A DNA stretch of 64,000 nucleotides from VGJW01 sp035286125 (GTDB taxonomy: Bacteria; Cyanobacteriota; Sericytochromatia; S15B-MN24; VGJW01), in contig JAYKIS010000017.1 in NCBI GenBank assembly GCA_035286125.1, forward strand, positions 1-64,000, in the 5' to 3' direction. The notes under the pieces were generated by a model, which worked only from the letters and a program-made list of their open reading frames with translations, was not told the DNA's origin and ran no database searches. Position numbers and translations under genes: made by a program. Of this stretch, positions 30,705 to 39,372 are shown one piece after another (positions within the stretch are counted from its first letter, which is position 1; the number at the start of each line of letters is the position of its first letter).

Positions 30705-31604
30705 ATGAGCATCTTCATCAACCATGAGACCCGCGTCCTCGTGCAGGGCCTGACCGGCCGCGAGGGACGCTTCCATTCCGAGCAGATGATCGCCTACGGC
30801 ACCAAGGTCGTGGGTGGCGTCACGCCCGGCAAGGGCGGAACCACCGAGCTGGGCGTGCCCATGTTCGATACCGTCGGCCGGGCGCGCGCGGCGACGGGCG
30901 CTGACGCCTCGATCATCTTCGTGCCCCCTGCTGGTGCGGCGGATGCCATCCTCGAGGCCGTGGACGCCGGCATGCCGCTCGTCATCTGCATCACCGAGGG
31001 CGTTCCCACCCAGGACATGGTGCGGGTCTACGAGGTGCTGCGCCACAGCGAGACGCGCCTGATCGGACCGAACTGCCCTGGCGTGATCACCCCGGGCGGG
31101 TGCAAGATGGGCATCATGCCCGGACACATCTTCAAGCCGGGAATCGTCGGGATGGTCTCGCGGTCGGGCACCCTGACCTACGAAGTGGCCAAGAACCTGT
31201 CGGACCGTGGCCTGGGCCAGTCGACCGTCGTGGGCATCGGCGGTGATCCCATCATCGGCACGCCCTTCATCGACGTGATGAAGGCCTTCGAGAACGACCC
31301 CGCAACCGAAATCTGCGTGCTGGCCGGCGAGATCGGCGGCTCCGACGAGGAGACGGCGGCGGCCTACATCAAGACCATGACGAAGCCTGTCATCGGCTTC
31401 ATCTCGGGTCGGACGGCTCCTCCGGGCAAGCGTATGGGTCATGCCGGCGCCATCGTCTCGGGCAACAAGGGGACGGCCCAGGCCAAGGTCGATGCCCTCG
31501 AGGCTGCTGGCGTCAAGGTTGCGGCGACCACCGACGAGGTAGGTGAGCTGGTCGAGAAGACCCTTCGCGAGAAGGGTCGCCTGCCTGCCGCCGCTGCCCG
31601 CTGA
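30705..31604 (+). CDS. sucD: succinyl-CoA synthetase alpha subunit
   Basis: The 299-residue alpha subunit carries the phosphorylated His in GHAGAIVSG near residue 246, the CoA-binding N-terminal Rossmann domain (RVLVQGLTGREGRFHSEQM) and the GPNCPGVITPG loop. It lies 24 bases after sucC. A strong hairpin 24 bases beyond its stop probably terminates the operon. Confidence 0.96.
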   Translation: MSIFINHETRVLVQGLTGREGRFHSEQMIAYGTKVVGGVTPGKGGTTELGVPMFDTVGRARAATGADASIIFVPPAGAADAILEAVDAGMPLVICITEGVPTQDMVRVYEVLRHSETRLIGPNCPGVITPGGCKMGIMPGHIFKPGIVGMVSRSGTLTYEVAKNLSDRGLGQSTVVGIGGDPIIGTPFIDVMKAFENDPATEICVLAGEIGGSDEETAAAYIKTMTKPVIGFISGRTAPPGKRMGHAGAIVSGNKGTAQAKVDALEAAGVKVAATTDEVGELVEKTLREKGRLPAAAAR

Positions 31605-31627
31605 TCGGCGACGCAGTCGCGCATGTT

Positions 31628-31661
31628 GACCCCCTCCCTGGTTCTGGCCCGGGAGGGGGTC
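31628..31661 (+). terminator. GC-rich hairpin after sucD
   Basis: Perfect 11-base arms (GACCCCCTCCC and GGGAGGGGGTC) around a 12-base loop. There is no U-run after it. It lies inside the longest open frame of corA, which argues for the later corA start at 31701. Confidence 0.6.
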
Positions 31662-31700
31662 TCCGCTTGGGTGCGTGATGCCGCAGGAGTCCGTGCCCTA

Positions 31701-32618
31701 ATGCCTGAGACACTCGACGGCAGCGATGCATGGCCGATCGCTCCCGATCGCCTGCTCTGGCTTGACCTCGCCCATCCGACGCGGGAAGTGCTCGATGCGC
31801 TCTCTGCCGCGTTCGACCTGCACGGTCTTGCCGTCGAGGACTGCCTGCACGTTGGCCAGCGTCCGAAGTTCGAGGTCTACGACGGCCACGTGTTCCTGGT
31901 GATGCACCATCCCCACGGCATCGACCCGTCACGGGATCGCGTCCGACTGGGCGAGATCGAGACCTTCGTTGGTGCGGGCTGGCTCATCACGACCCACCAG
32001 GGTGCACTCGGGGTCATGGACGAGGTGCGGGCTCGCTGGGCCATCAGCCCCGACGCGCTGGCCTGTGGCATGCCCCACCTGGCCTACATGCTGCTGGACA
32101 CGGTCGTCGATGCCTACTTCCCGGTCCTCGATCACTTCGAGGACCGCTTGGCCGACCTGGATGAGGAGGTCTTCGTCCGCACGGACGAACGGCTGCTGAT
32201 GCGTGTCTTTCGTCTCAAGCGCGAACTGCTCGCCCTGCGGCGCCTGGTCGGGCCCCTGCGGGATGCCGTCCTGTTGTTCATTCGCCGCGAGGGGGCCGAG
32301 GTCAGCCGGACGACCCAGACCCATCTTCAGGACGTCTACGACCATCTCGTGCGCCTGGCTGACCACATGGATCTGTTCCGGGACCTGGCCGTGGGTGTGC
32401 AGGATGCCCATCTGTCGATGCTGGCCAATCGGACCAACGACACCATGAAGCGCCTTACGGCGCTGATGACGGCGACGCTCATCGCGGCGATCTACGGCAT
32501 GAATTTCGACAGGATGCCCGAGTTGCACTGGGCCTGGGGCTATCCGTGGGCATTGGCCCTGATGGTCATCGTGACCGCCGTCGTCCTGGGCCTGTTTCGC
32601 TGGAGGAAGTACCTGTGA
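31701..32618 (+). CDS. corA: CorA family divalent metal transporter
   Basis: CorA proteins form pentameric Mg2+ (or Co2+/Ni2+) channels. This 305-residue protein has the soluble alpha/beta and long-helix region, then two C-terminal helices with the diagnostic YGMNF motif at the end of TM1 and a basic tail (FRWRKYL). ATG 31701 has AGGAG eleven bases upstream; the frame reaches back to ATG 31623, but that start has no ribosome site and would place a terminator-like hairpin in the coding region. It overlaps the peptidase gene by GTGA. Confidence 0.9.
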   Translation: MPETLDGSDAWPIAPDRLLWLDLAHPTREVLDALSAAFDLHGLAVEDCLHVGQRPKFEVYDGHVFLVMHHPHGIDPSRDRVRLGEIETFVGAGWLITTHQGALGVMDEVRARWAISPDALACGMPHLAYMLLDTVVDAYFPVLDHFEDRLADLDEEVFVRTDERLLMRVFRLKRELLALRRLVGPLRDAVLLFIRREGAEVSRTTQTHLQDVYDHLVRLADHMDLFRDLAVGVQDAHLSMLANRTNDTMKRLTALMTATLIAAIYGMNFDRMPELHWAWGYPWALALMVIVTAVVLGLFRWRKYL

Positions 32619-33817
32619 GGAAGACCCTGCTGCCGGTGGTCGTGGCGACCTTGGTACTGGGGACAGTCCTGTCCGGCAGGCCCGGTGTGGCCGCGCCGGA
32701 GGCCCCCCGCGCCCGGTTGCGGGATGTGGGCATCGTCATCGGCGATTACCCCACGGGGCCCTTCAATGCCCTGACGGATGTCCCCGGTGTGATGGTCGGT
32801 CACGTCACGCTCGTCCGTGGCGAAGGTCGTCTCGTGCCCGGCAAGGGGCCGGTGCGCACCGGCATCACGGCCATCCTGCCGCGTCCGGATCCGTGGCATC
32901 GCAAGTTGCCTGCCGCAGTCGATGTCCTCAACGGCAACGGCGAGATGACGGGCACCCACTGGATTCGCGAGTCGGGCTGGCTGGAGACGCCGATTGTCCT
33001 TACGGACACGCTCTCTGTCGGCAAGGTCACGGATGCTGTCGTCGACTGGATGGCGGCGCACTTCCCGGGGATGGGCCGGGATGAGGACGTCGTGCTGCCC
33101 GTCGTCGCAGAATGTGACGACGGGTTCCTGAATGACCAGCTCGGGCGCCATGTGACGTCTGCCGATGTCGCGGCGGCCCTCGACGGGGCCCGTGGCGGGC
33201 CGGTCCAGGAAGGGGCCGTCGGGGCCGGGACCGGGATGATGTCCTATGGGTTCAAGGGTGGCATCGGCACGGCGTCCCGGGTGGCGACCCTGGGCAGCGT
33301 GCGCTACACGGTGGGCGCCCTGGTCAACACCAACATGGGGCGGCGACACGAACTGACGGTCTCCGGAGTGCGCGTCGGCAAGGCCATCCGGGACCTCATG
33401 CCCGTGCGTCGACCCAGTGAGGGGTCAATCATCGTGGTGCTCGCGACGGACGCCCCGATGGATGCGCAGCAACTGCAGCGCCTCGCGCGGCGCGCCACGC
33501 TCGGCATCGCCCGCACGGGGGCGCCCGCGCATCACTCGTCGGGCGACCTGGTCCTCGCCTTCTCGACAGGGACCGAGATCCCGATGGAGCTGCCGGACCC
33601 CCCGTTGCTCCGGGTCGAGCGCCTGCATCCGGCTGCGGCCGATGCCCTCTTCATGCCGGCAGTCGAGGCCGTCGAGGAGGCGATCCTGAATGCGCTGTGC
33701 ATGGCCCGGACCACCCAGGGCCGGGATGGCCATCTCGCCCACGCCTTGCCGCTCGACCGTCTCGTCGTCCTGGTCAAGGGCCAGGCGCCCGTTGCTCCGA
33801 TGGAAGGAAAGCCCTGA
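32615..33817 (+). CDS. P1 family (DmpA-type) aminopeptidase, exported
   Basis: A protein of 400 residues resembling the self-processing DmpA/BapA aminopeptidases. After a signal peptide (VRKTLLPVVVATLVLGTVLSG) come NALTDVPGVMVGHVTL, VNTNMGRRHELTVSGV, and PSEGSIIVVLATDAP, where the Gly-Ser bond is the expected autocleavage site and the Ser the nucleophile. Members release N-terminal D- or L-residues or beta-peptides. The signal indicates a periplasmic enzyme. It overlaps corA (GTGA) and the DUF839 gene (TGATG). Confidence 0.85.
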   Translation: MRKTLLPVVVATLVLGTVLSGRPGVAAPEAPRARLRDVGIVIGDYPTGPFNALTDVPGVMVGHVTLVRGEGRLVPGKGPVRTGITAILPRPDPWHRKLPAAVDVLNGNGEMTGTHWIRESGWLETPIVLTDTLSVGKVTDAVVDWMAAHFPGMGRDEDVVLPVVAECDDGFLNDQLGRHVTSADVAAALDGARGGPVQEGAVGAGTGMMSYGFKGGIGTASRVATLGSVRYTVGALVNTNMGRRHELTVSGVRVGKAIRDLMPVRRPSEGSIIVVLATDAPMDAQQLQRLARRATLGIARTGAPAHHSSGDLVLAFSTGTEIPMELPDPPLLRVERLHPAAADALFMPAVEAVEEAILNALCMARTTQGRDGHLAHALPLDRLVVLVKGQAPVAPMEGKP

Positions 33818-35031
33818 TGAAAGCGATGCATGCCCTGCTGGCCGCCAGCCTGACGGTGATGGCGATGGTTCCCTTGGCCGAGGCTCAGGTGCCCCGTAGC
33901 CTGGTCTCGCGCCTGATGCCCGGCCTGGACCAGCGCGTCGTACTGGTGGCGGGCACTCCGCTGTCCGACGGGACCTCATACCTCCCCAAGAACGACCTGA
34001 CGGCATGGTTCCCGGGCAAGGCCGGCACCGGCATCCTGATGGTCGGACATGAACTTCGTGCGGGCGCCGAGGGCGGTGTCGGCGGGGCCTTCACCCGGCT
34101 GGAGATTCGTCGGAGCCGTGGCAAGGACGGCCTCGACTTCGTCGTGACGGGGGGGCAGCGCTGGGCGCAGGGCATGCACAACAACTGTGCCGGTGGCGTG
34201 ACGCCCTGGGGTACCGTGCTGTCGGGCGAGGAGTATCCCATCCGGGCGCTTCCCGAGACTGACTGGGCGGCGATGGGCAAGCCACCCTATCCGGCCAACT
34301 CGCCCATCATGGCCTACGGCTGGATCCAGGAGATTGATCCCGGGGCCAAGGACCCCTCTTCCCGCCTGAAGACCCGCAAGGCCATGGGCCGCTTCAGCCA
34401 TGAGGCCGCGGCCGTGGCGGATCCGCGCACGGTCTACATGACCGAGGATGACGCCGATGGGCATCTTTATCGTTTCACGGCCAAGCGACCGCGCGACCTG
34501 TCCGAGGGGCGTCTCGAGGCTCTGGATGTGCGCGGGCGGCGCTGGATCACGCTGTCGGACCCCGGAAACGCCTCGTGGGAAGCTACCCGCAAGGGGGCAA
34601 CGCTCTTCCAGCGTCTCGAGGACGTGCAGATGGGGCCGGACCGTGCCGTCTGGTTCGCCGAGACGGGCATGCCCGAGAAGGGCGACCCCTACGGCCGGGT
34701 CCATCGTCTGGATCCCCGGACACTGGAGTTGCGTACGGTGGTCGAGGGCGACGGACGCAGACTGGCCAATCCGGACAATCTTGCCTTCGATCGCAAGGGA
34801 CGCCTGTATATCTGCGAGGACCAGAACCAGGAGAACTACGACGCACACGGCGACAACCAGATCCTGCGCTGGAACAGACAGGATGGTTCCCTGACGGAGG
34901 TCGCCGCCATCGGCGGTGCCGCGGAGCCCAGTGGCCCTTCATTTCTGGGGGAGGACGACAGCCTCGTCTTCACGGTAATGGCCGGACGGGCCAGCCAATT
35001 GGTACACGTCTGGGGTGCGCCCCTTCGTTGA
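33817..35031 (+). CDS. DUF839/PhoX-like exported protein
   Basis: A protein of 404 residues with a signal peptide (MKAMHALLAASLTVMAMVPLAEA). The sequence CAGGVTPWGTVLSGEEYP and later HEAAAVADPRTVYMTEDDADGHLYRF and ADPDNLAFDRKGRLYICED-like segments match the DUF839/PhoX family, calcium-dependent phosphatases of propeller fold. Some family members are inactive as phosphatases, so the activity is a guess. It starts at ATG 33817 overlapping the peptidase stop and ends in front of a strong bidirectional hairpin. Confidence 0.8.
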   Translation: MKAMHALLAASLTVMAMVPLAEAQVPRSLVSRLMPGLDQRVVLVAGTPLSDGTSYLPKNDLTAWFPGKAGTGILMVGHELRAGAEGGVGGAFTRLEIRRSRGKDGLDFVVTGGQRWAQGMHNNCAGGVTPWGTVLSGEEYPIRALPETDWAAMGKPPYPANSPIMAYGWIQEIDPGAKDPSSRLKTRKAMGRFSHEAAAVADPRTVYMTEDDADGHLYRFTAKRPRDLSEGRLEALDVRGRRWITLSDPGNASWEATRKGATLFQRLEDVQMGPDRAVWFAETGMPEKGDPYGRVHRLDPRTLELRTVVEGDGRRLANPDNLAFDRKGRLYICEDQNQENYDAHGDNQILRWNRQDGSLTEVAAIGGAAEPSGPSFLGEDDSLVFTVMAGRASQLVHVWGAPLR

Positions 35032-35050
35032 TCCTTCGTCGCCCCAAAGT

Positions 35051-35084
35051 CGAATCGGCCTCCCCGGGGTGGGAGGCCGATTCG
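35051..35084. terminator. bidirectional terminator hairpin
   Basis: A perfect 14-base stem (arms 35051-35064 and 35071-35084) with a 6-base loop lies between two convergent stops, 35031 and 35096. It can serve both strands. Confidence 0.75.
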
Positions 35085-35095
35085 GCTTCTGGGGG

Positions 35096-36127
35096 CTACT
35101 TCACGACGACGGCGTCGAGGACGGGGGCATCGAAGCCATCGCTGCCGAGGTAGTAGTCGTAGGTGAAGTTGAAGCGGACCTTGACGGCTGCTGCACGGGG
35201 CAGGTCGGCGGAGACGTTGGTCCAGGCGGGCTGGGTACCGGGGGCGGACCAGACGGCGGTCCACGTCGCGCCGTTGTCCGTCGATGCTTCGACGGCGAAG
35301 GTCGCGGTCTTGAAGTAGTACTGCTTGGTGAACTTGCCGTAGGCGAAGCTGATCTTGGGGGCGGCAAGCGCGCTGGTGTTGATGGTGTTGGTCAGCGTCA
35401 ACGTATAGGCGCCGGGGGCCGTGACCTTGCCGTCCGCACCGCCGGCCGTCGCGCCCTTGGTGCCGGCCTGGGCGGCGGCAGCGCTGCTGGTCCAGCCGGT
35501 ACCGGGCGTGACATCCGTCAGGTAGGCGGGCTTGGCGTAGGCGGCATTGAAGGCACCGAGACCGCTCTCGAAGCTCTCGTCCACGAGGTTGCCGGCCGCG
35601 GGGGGCGTGGTCGGGCTGGTGGAGGGCGCGGGGGAGGGCTGCGTGTAGACGACATCGCCGTCCACCAGCGTCAGGTCGACACCGAGGCCGGCGGACGAAA
35701 CGACGGTGGGCTGCAGCTTGAGCGTCAGCTTGACGGTGGTCGTCTGGCCGGCCACGAGGTCCACGTTGCCCTGCTCGACGGAGCCGATGGGCTGGGAAGC
35801 GGCGTTGAGCGCCTCGACCTTGATGGCAGCCTTGCCGGGGGCGAGGTTGTCCATCGCCATGTCGGCACCCTTGGCCACGGTCTTGGAGACGGGGGCACCC
35901 GACGCAGGCGTGACGGTCAGGCGGATAGAGGCCACCTCGGCCACGGTCGCCTGGGTCCGGAAGGCGGCTGCCTCGTTCAGGACGAGACGGATGCCCGCCA
36001 TCTGCACGGCGGGGGCAGCCGTCAGGGTCTGGGCATAGGCGTAGCGGCTGGGCGCCACCTGCGTCGTCGTCCCGCAGCCCACGAGGGTGACGGCGGCGAG
36101 GGGCAGCAGGGTCCAGAGCTTCGACAT
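35096..36127 (-). CDS. lipoprotein with C-terminal jelly-roll-like domain
   Basis: A protein of 343 residues. The signal peptide ends in LVGC (Cys18). Residues about 60-150 form an Ig-like region (IRLTVTPASGAPVSKTVAKG). After a Ser/Pro/Thr linker (about 160-180) comes a domain beginning LVDESFESGLGAFNAAY and continuing IEAS-type strands (FAVEASTDNGATWTAVWS), a layout seen in choice-of-anchor or carbohydrate-binding jelly rolls. Base and codon use are less extreme and many Lys and Thr appear. ATG 36127 has AGAGGA upstream. Function unknown; surface attachment is likely. Confidence 0.75.
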   Translation of the reverse strand: MSKLWTLLPLAAVTLVGCGTTTQVAPSRYAYAQTLTAAPAVQMAGIRLVLNEAAAFRTQATVAEVASIRLTVTPASGAPVSKTVAKGADMAMDNLAPGKAAIKVEALNAASQPIGSVEQGNVDLVAGQTTTVKLTLKLQPTVVSSAGLGVDLTLVDGDVVYTQPSPAPSTSPTTPPAAGNLVDESFESGLGAFNAAYAKPAYLTDVTPGTGWTSSAAAAQAGTKGATAGGADGKVTAPGAYTLTLTNTINTSALAAPKISFAYGKFTKQYYFKTATFAVEASTDNGATWTAVWSAPGTQPAWTNVSADLPRAAAVKVRFNFTYDYYLGSDGFDAPVLDAVVVK

Positions 36128-36223
36128 CTTCGGGTCCTCTTTGGGGAGGGGTGATGCTTCAGTTGTCGGACGGTTCGCCGCCGGGATTCTTGTGACGCAC
36201 TCAAGTCGAGGTTAAGGTGCGAA

Positions 36224-36256
36224 GAAGCCCCCTTCGCCGAGCGCGGAGGGGGCTTC
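36224..36256 (-). terminator. terminator of the ABC/DUF4340 operon
   Basis: A 14-base stem with one G-U pair (arms 36224-36237 and 36243-36256) and a 5-base loop. It lies 16 bases beyond the DUF4340 stop, on the minus strand. Confidence 0.65.
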
Positions 36257-36272
36257 AGTCGTTTCCTGGGAA

Positions 36273-36956
36273 CTACTTCGAGGCCGGTGCGCTCGTCGCA
36301 GCCGGTGAAGCCGAGGGTACCGGGCTGGGGGACGGCGTCGGCGCCGGAGTCGGGGCAGGAGAGGCCACGGGGGGCTGCTCCACAAGCTTGCGGATGGTAT
36401 CCAGCTTGTGGGAGGCAATCAGGTAGACCTTGGGGCCATCGACTGCCTTGACGTAGTTGCCTTGGCCGGAGATGGCCTTCTTGCCGAACTGCATGCCATG
36501 GGCGACCTTGCCCTTGCCATCCAGCAGGCGAACCTCGACGCTGGGCGAGGCCAACTCGTACTCCGTCAGGTCCTTGGGGGCCTCGTCGACGACACGGACG
36601 GCCACAGGGCGCTTGATGTCCGTGTAGGCGTTGTCCCACTCATACGTCAGGCCTCGATCCAGCTTGCCCTCGGCGTGCCACGTGGGCTGGGCCGGCGTCG
36701 CGAGCGGGTCCGGCGTCACGTCCGGGCTGGGCTTGGGCGTGGGCGCGGGGTCCTTGCGCACGTAGCGCATCGATTTGTCCCCTGCCGTCACCTCGATGGT
36801 GCGGATGTCTTCCATCTGGCGATCCGACAGCGTCCAGACGGCCACGGTCTCTTCCTGGCCGGGCTGGTAGTCCCGCTTGTTCTCCACAAGGAAGACATAG
36901 GCGGCGATACCGGCCGTCAGTACACCAAGGATCAGCGTGTTGCGCCACTTCTGCAT
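36273..36956 (-). CDS. DUF4340-type membrane-anchored protein
   Basis: A protein of 227 residues with one N-terminal helix (TLILGVLTAGIAAYVFLV) and an extracytoplasmic part with WTLSDRQMEDIRTIEVTAGDKSMRYVRKD, matching DUF4340 proteins that accompany GldG-type ABC systems. The C-terminus is a Pro/Ala/Ser/Thr-rich tail. ATG 36956 is four bases after the GldG-like gene. Likely part of the same membrane complex; its biochemical role is unknown. Confidence 0.8.
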   Translation of the reverse strand: MQKWRNTLILGVLTAGIAAYVFLVENKRDYQPGQEETVAVWTLSDRQMEDIRTIEVTAGDKSMRYVRKDPAPTPKPSPDVTPDPLATPAQPTWHAEGKLDRGLTYEWDNAYTDIKRPVAVRVVDEAPKDLTEYELASPSVEVRLLDGKGKVAHGMQFGKKAISGQGNYVKAVDGPKVYLIASHKLDTIRKLVEQPPVASPAPTPAPTPSPSPVPSASPAATSAPASK

Positions 36957-36960
36957 GGTC

Positions 36961-38634
36961 CTACCTCCTCCGCCACCAAACGACACCACCCAGGACCAGC
37001 AGGGCCAGCGGGGGCAGGACCACCGTCCCGTAGAACAGGGACTGCTGCGTCGAGCCCAGCAGGGTGACGGTGCGGCTCTCCTGGTTCTTGGGGGCGATGG
37101 AGACCAGCGTCTCGTCCTCGGCCAGCCAGTTGAGGCCGGAAAGGAGGAAGTCGCTGTTGCCCACGCTGGCGTTGCGCTGGAGCATGCCGTTGACGGCAAA
37201 GTACGGCGCGGCCATGACGACCAGTCGACCGTTCCGGTCCTGCTTGACCGAGGCGCTTGCATCCTCGACGCCCGGCAGCTTGCGCGACACGGCGACCGCG
37301 AGGTTCAGCGGACCCTTCAGGTGCTCGCCATCGGCCAGGTTGCCGTTCTTGAGCGGAACGCCCTTGGCCTCGGGCGAGGTCTTCGCCAGCACGTCGACCG
37401 TCACGCCCTCGGGTTTCTTGTCGGCGACGCTGAAGGCACCGGACTCGGGGAACACCGTCACGATGCGGTAGTTGCTGAAGGACTGCGTGACGGCGTGGAA
37501 CTCGTACTTCACGACGGCGGGCAACGTAGGCTGGTAACCCATCGTGTTGGCGAGGTTCTCCTCGACCACGAGCACCGATTCCGGCTTGAGGCCGAAGCTG
37601 TCCTTGAGCCACGCCTCGAGGCCCGTTGGGACGCCGGGACGCATGTTCAGGAAGACCTTGCCGCCCTTGCCGACGTAAGCGTCCAGACTGGCGACCTCCT
37701 CCTTGGTGAAGGGGGTCTTTGGAGCCGAGACGATCAGCGCCGCTGCGTCGGCCGGAATGCCCTTCCGGGTATCGACGCGCAACCGGTCGAGGCGGTAGTT
37801 CTGCTTCTCGAGGGCCTGCTTGACCTGGGTCATGCCTTCCGCGCCGAAGTTGTCGTAGTCGAGTTCACCGTGCCCATCCACGAAGTAGATGGTCTTCTGG
37901 CTGGTGCGCGTCGCCTTGAGGATGGCCGACGTGAAGTCCTGCTCGTTGAAGCCGGTGATGGGCGTGATATTGCCCTGATGCTCGATCACCACCGTGCCGA
38001 GTCGAATCGTGCCGTTCTCCAGCACCTTGGAACGCTGTGCTTCGGGCAGGCTCTGCAGGTACTTGCGCACCTGGATGGGATCCCGGTCGGCATCGATGGT
38101 CTTGAAGGTGACCTTGTCCGGTGCTGCGTAGGCATACTCGCCAAGCAGGTCCTTGTTGGCCTGCTGTGCCCTGTCGGCAGGGCTGACGAACATCGTGAGC
38201 GTCACCTTGCCGGGCAGTTCACGAAGGATCTTCTCGGTCTGCTCGGAGAGCGAGAACTGGCGGTTTTCCGTGAAGTCCCAGCGCTTGTGGTAGCGGGTCC
38301 CCATGTAGTTGATGAAGCCCACGAGGACGACGGCGAACAGGACCTGGAGGACCAGGTTGCTGCCGGACTGGCCGCGCTCGGACGAGGCGAAGGCCTTGAT
38401 GGATTCGCGGCCTTGCCAGGCCATCCCCAGCACGTACAGGCCGATGCAGGCCCAGCCTGCGTTCTGCAGGTAGCCCACGGTCGGGGCGGGCACCTTGTCG
38501 ACGAGGAAGCGGGAGATGATAAGGCTGCCCGCCATGCACAGCACGGCGAGGATGCCCAGGGCATTGATGGCCAGGTCAAGCATCCGGGACGAGGATCCCT
38601 GGAGCTCGACGTCGGGACTTGGGGAAGTCTGCAT
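36961..38634 (-). CDS. GldG-like ABC-associated membrane protein
   Basis: A protein of 557 residues. Three N-terminal helices (about 20-40, 55-75, 90-115) are followed by FTENRQFSLSEQTEKILREL, hallmark of the Gldg/ABC-2 uncharacterised family, a large extracytoplasmic domain, and a last helix near the C-terminus (YGTVVLPPLALLVLGGVVWWRRR). In Bacteroidota the family serves gliding; elsewhere it has unknown transport roles. It sits between the ABC-2 permease and DUF4340 genes, gaps of four to five bases. Confidence 0.85.
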   Translation of the reverse strand: MQTSPSPDVELQGSSSRMLDLAINALGILAVLCMAGSLIISRFLVDKVPAPTVGYLQNAGWACIGLYVLGMAWQGRESIKAFASSERGQSGSNLVLQVLFAVVLVGFINYMGTRYHKRWDFTENRQFSLSEQTEKILRELPGKVTLTMFVSPADRAQQANKDLLGEYAYAAPDKVTFKTIDADRDPIQVRKYLQSLPEAQRSKVLENGTIRLGTVVIEHQGNITPITGFNEQDFTSAILKATRTSQKTIYFVDGHGELDYDNFGAEGMTQVKQALEKQNYRLDRLRVDTRKGIPADAAALIVSAPKTPFTKEEVASLDAYVGKGGKVFLNMRPGVPTGLEAWLKDSFGLKPESVLVVEENLANTMGYQPTLPAVVKYEFHAVTQSFSNYRIVTVFPESGAFSVADKKPEGVTVDVLAKTSPEAKGVPLKNGNLADGEHLKGPLNLAVAVSRKLPGVEDASASVKQDRNGRLVVMAAPYFAVNGMLQRNASVGNSDFLLSGLNWLAEDETLVSIAPKNQESRTVTLLGSTQQSLFYGTVVLPPLALLVLGGVVWWRRR

Positions 38635-38639
38635 CGGCG

Positions 38640-39353
38640 TTATCTCCAGTGGTAGACGTTGACGGACCGCACCGTGACCAATAGGCAGGTCCCGATGACG
38701 GACAGGTAGTAGAGCAGGTCGGACGAGTCGATGACGCCGCGCGCCATGTTCTCGAGGTGGCTGATGATGCTCATGTACTGGAAGGCTTCGGAGATCGGGG
38801 AACCGAAGGTCCCGCCGATGGCCGGAAGCAGCCAGATGATGAGCGAGATGACGAAGGCCACCAGCGCCGACACGATGACGTTGTTGGTGAAGGAGCTGGC
38901 CATCAGGCCGATCGCCATCAGGGAAGCACCCATCAGCGTGGTCGCCAGATATCCCGTCCAGACGAGCGGCCACTCGGGCTTGCCGCCGATTGCGACGAGG
39001 GACAGCGGGAACACCAGCGTGAGGCCCATCAGGAACAACAGGTAGGTGACGGTCGCCAGGTACTTGCCGAAGACGATGGCCTCATCGGTGACGGGGCTGG
39101 TCATGAGCAACTCAATGGTGCCTGTCTTCCGCTCTTCGGCGAGCAGGCGCATGGTCAGGGCGGGGACGAGCAGCAGGAAGACGACGGCCATGTTCTGGAA
39201 CAGCGTCCGCATCGAGGCCTCGCGGGTCGAGGTCAGGATGGCGAAGAACAGGAAGCCGACGGCCGCCATGAAGAAGGCCGCGACCACGTATGCGAGGGGC
39301 GATACGAAGTAGCTGCGCAGTTCGCGCTTGGCGATGGCAAGAATCTTGGACAT
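38640..39353 (-). CDS. ABC-2 type transporter permease (GldF-like)
   Basis: A protein of 237 residues with six membrane helices. The start MSKILAIAKRELRSYFVSPLAYVV and LAEERKTGTIELLMTSPVTD are typical of ABC-2 permeases of the GldF/NosY group. It is preceded by the ATP-binding gene (19-base gap) and followed by the GldG-like gene. Substrate unknown. Confidence 0.9.
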   Translation of the reverse strand: MSKILAIAKRELRSYFVSPLAYVVAAFFMAAVGFLFFAILTSTREASMRTLFQNMAVVFLLLVPALTMRLLAEERKTGTIELLMTSPVTDEAIVFGKYLATVTYLLFLMGLTLVFPLSLVAIGGKPEWPLVWTGYLATTLMGASLMAIGLMASSFTNNVIVSALVAFVISLIIWLLPAIGGTFGSPISEAFQYMSIISHLENMARGVIDSSDLLYYLSVIGTCLLVTVRSVNVYHWR

Positions 39354-39372
39354 GGTGCAATGCCTCCGTGCG

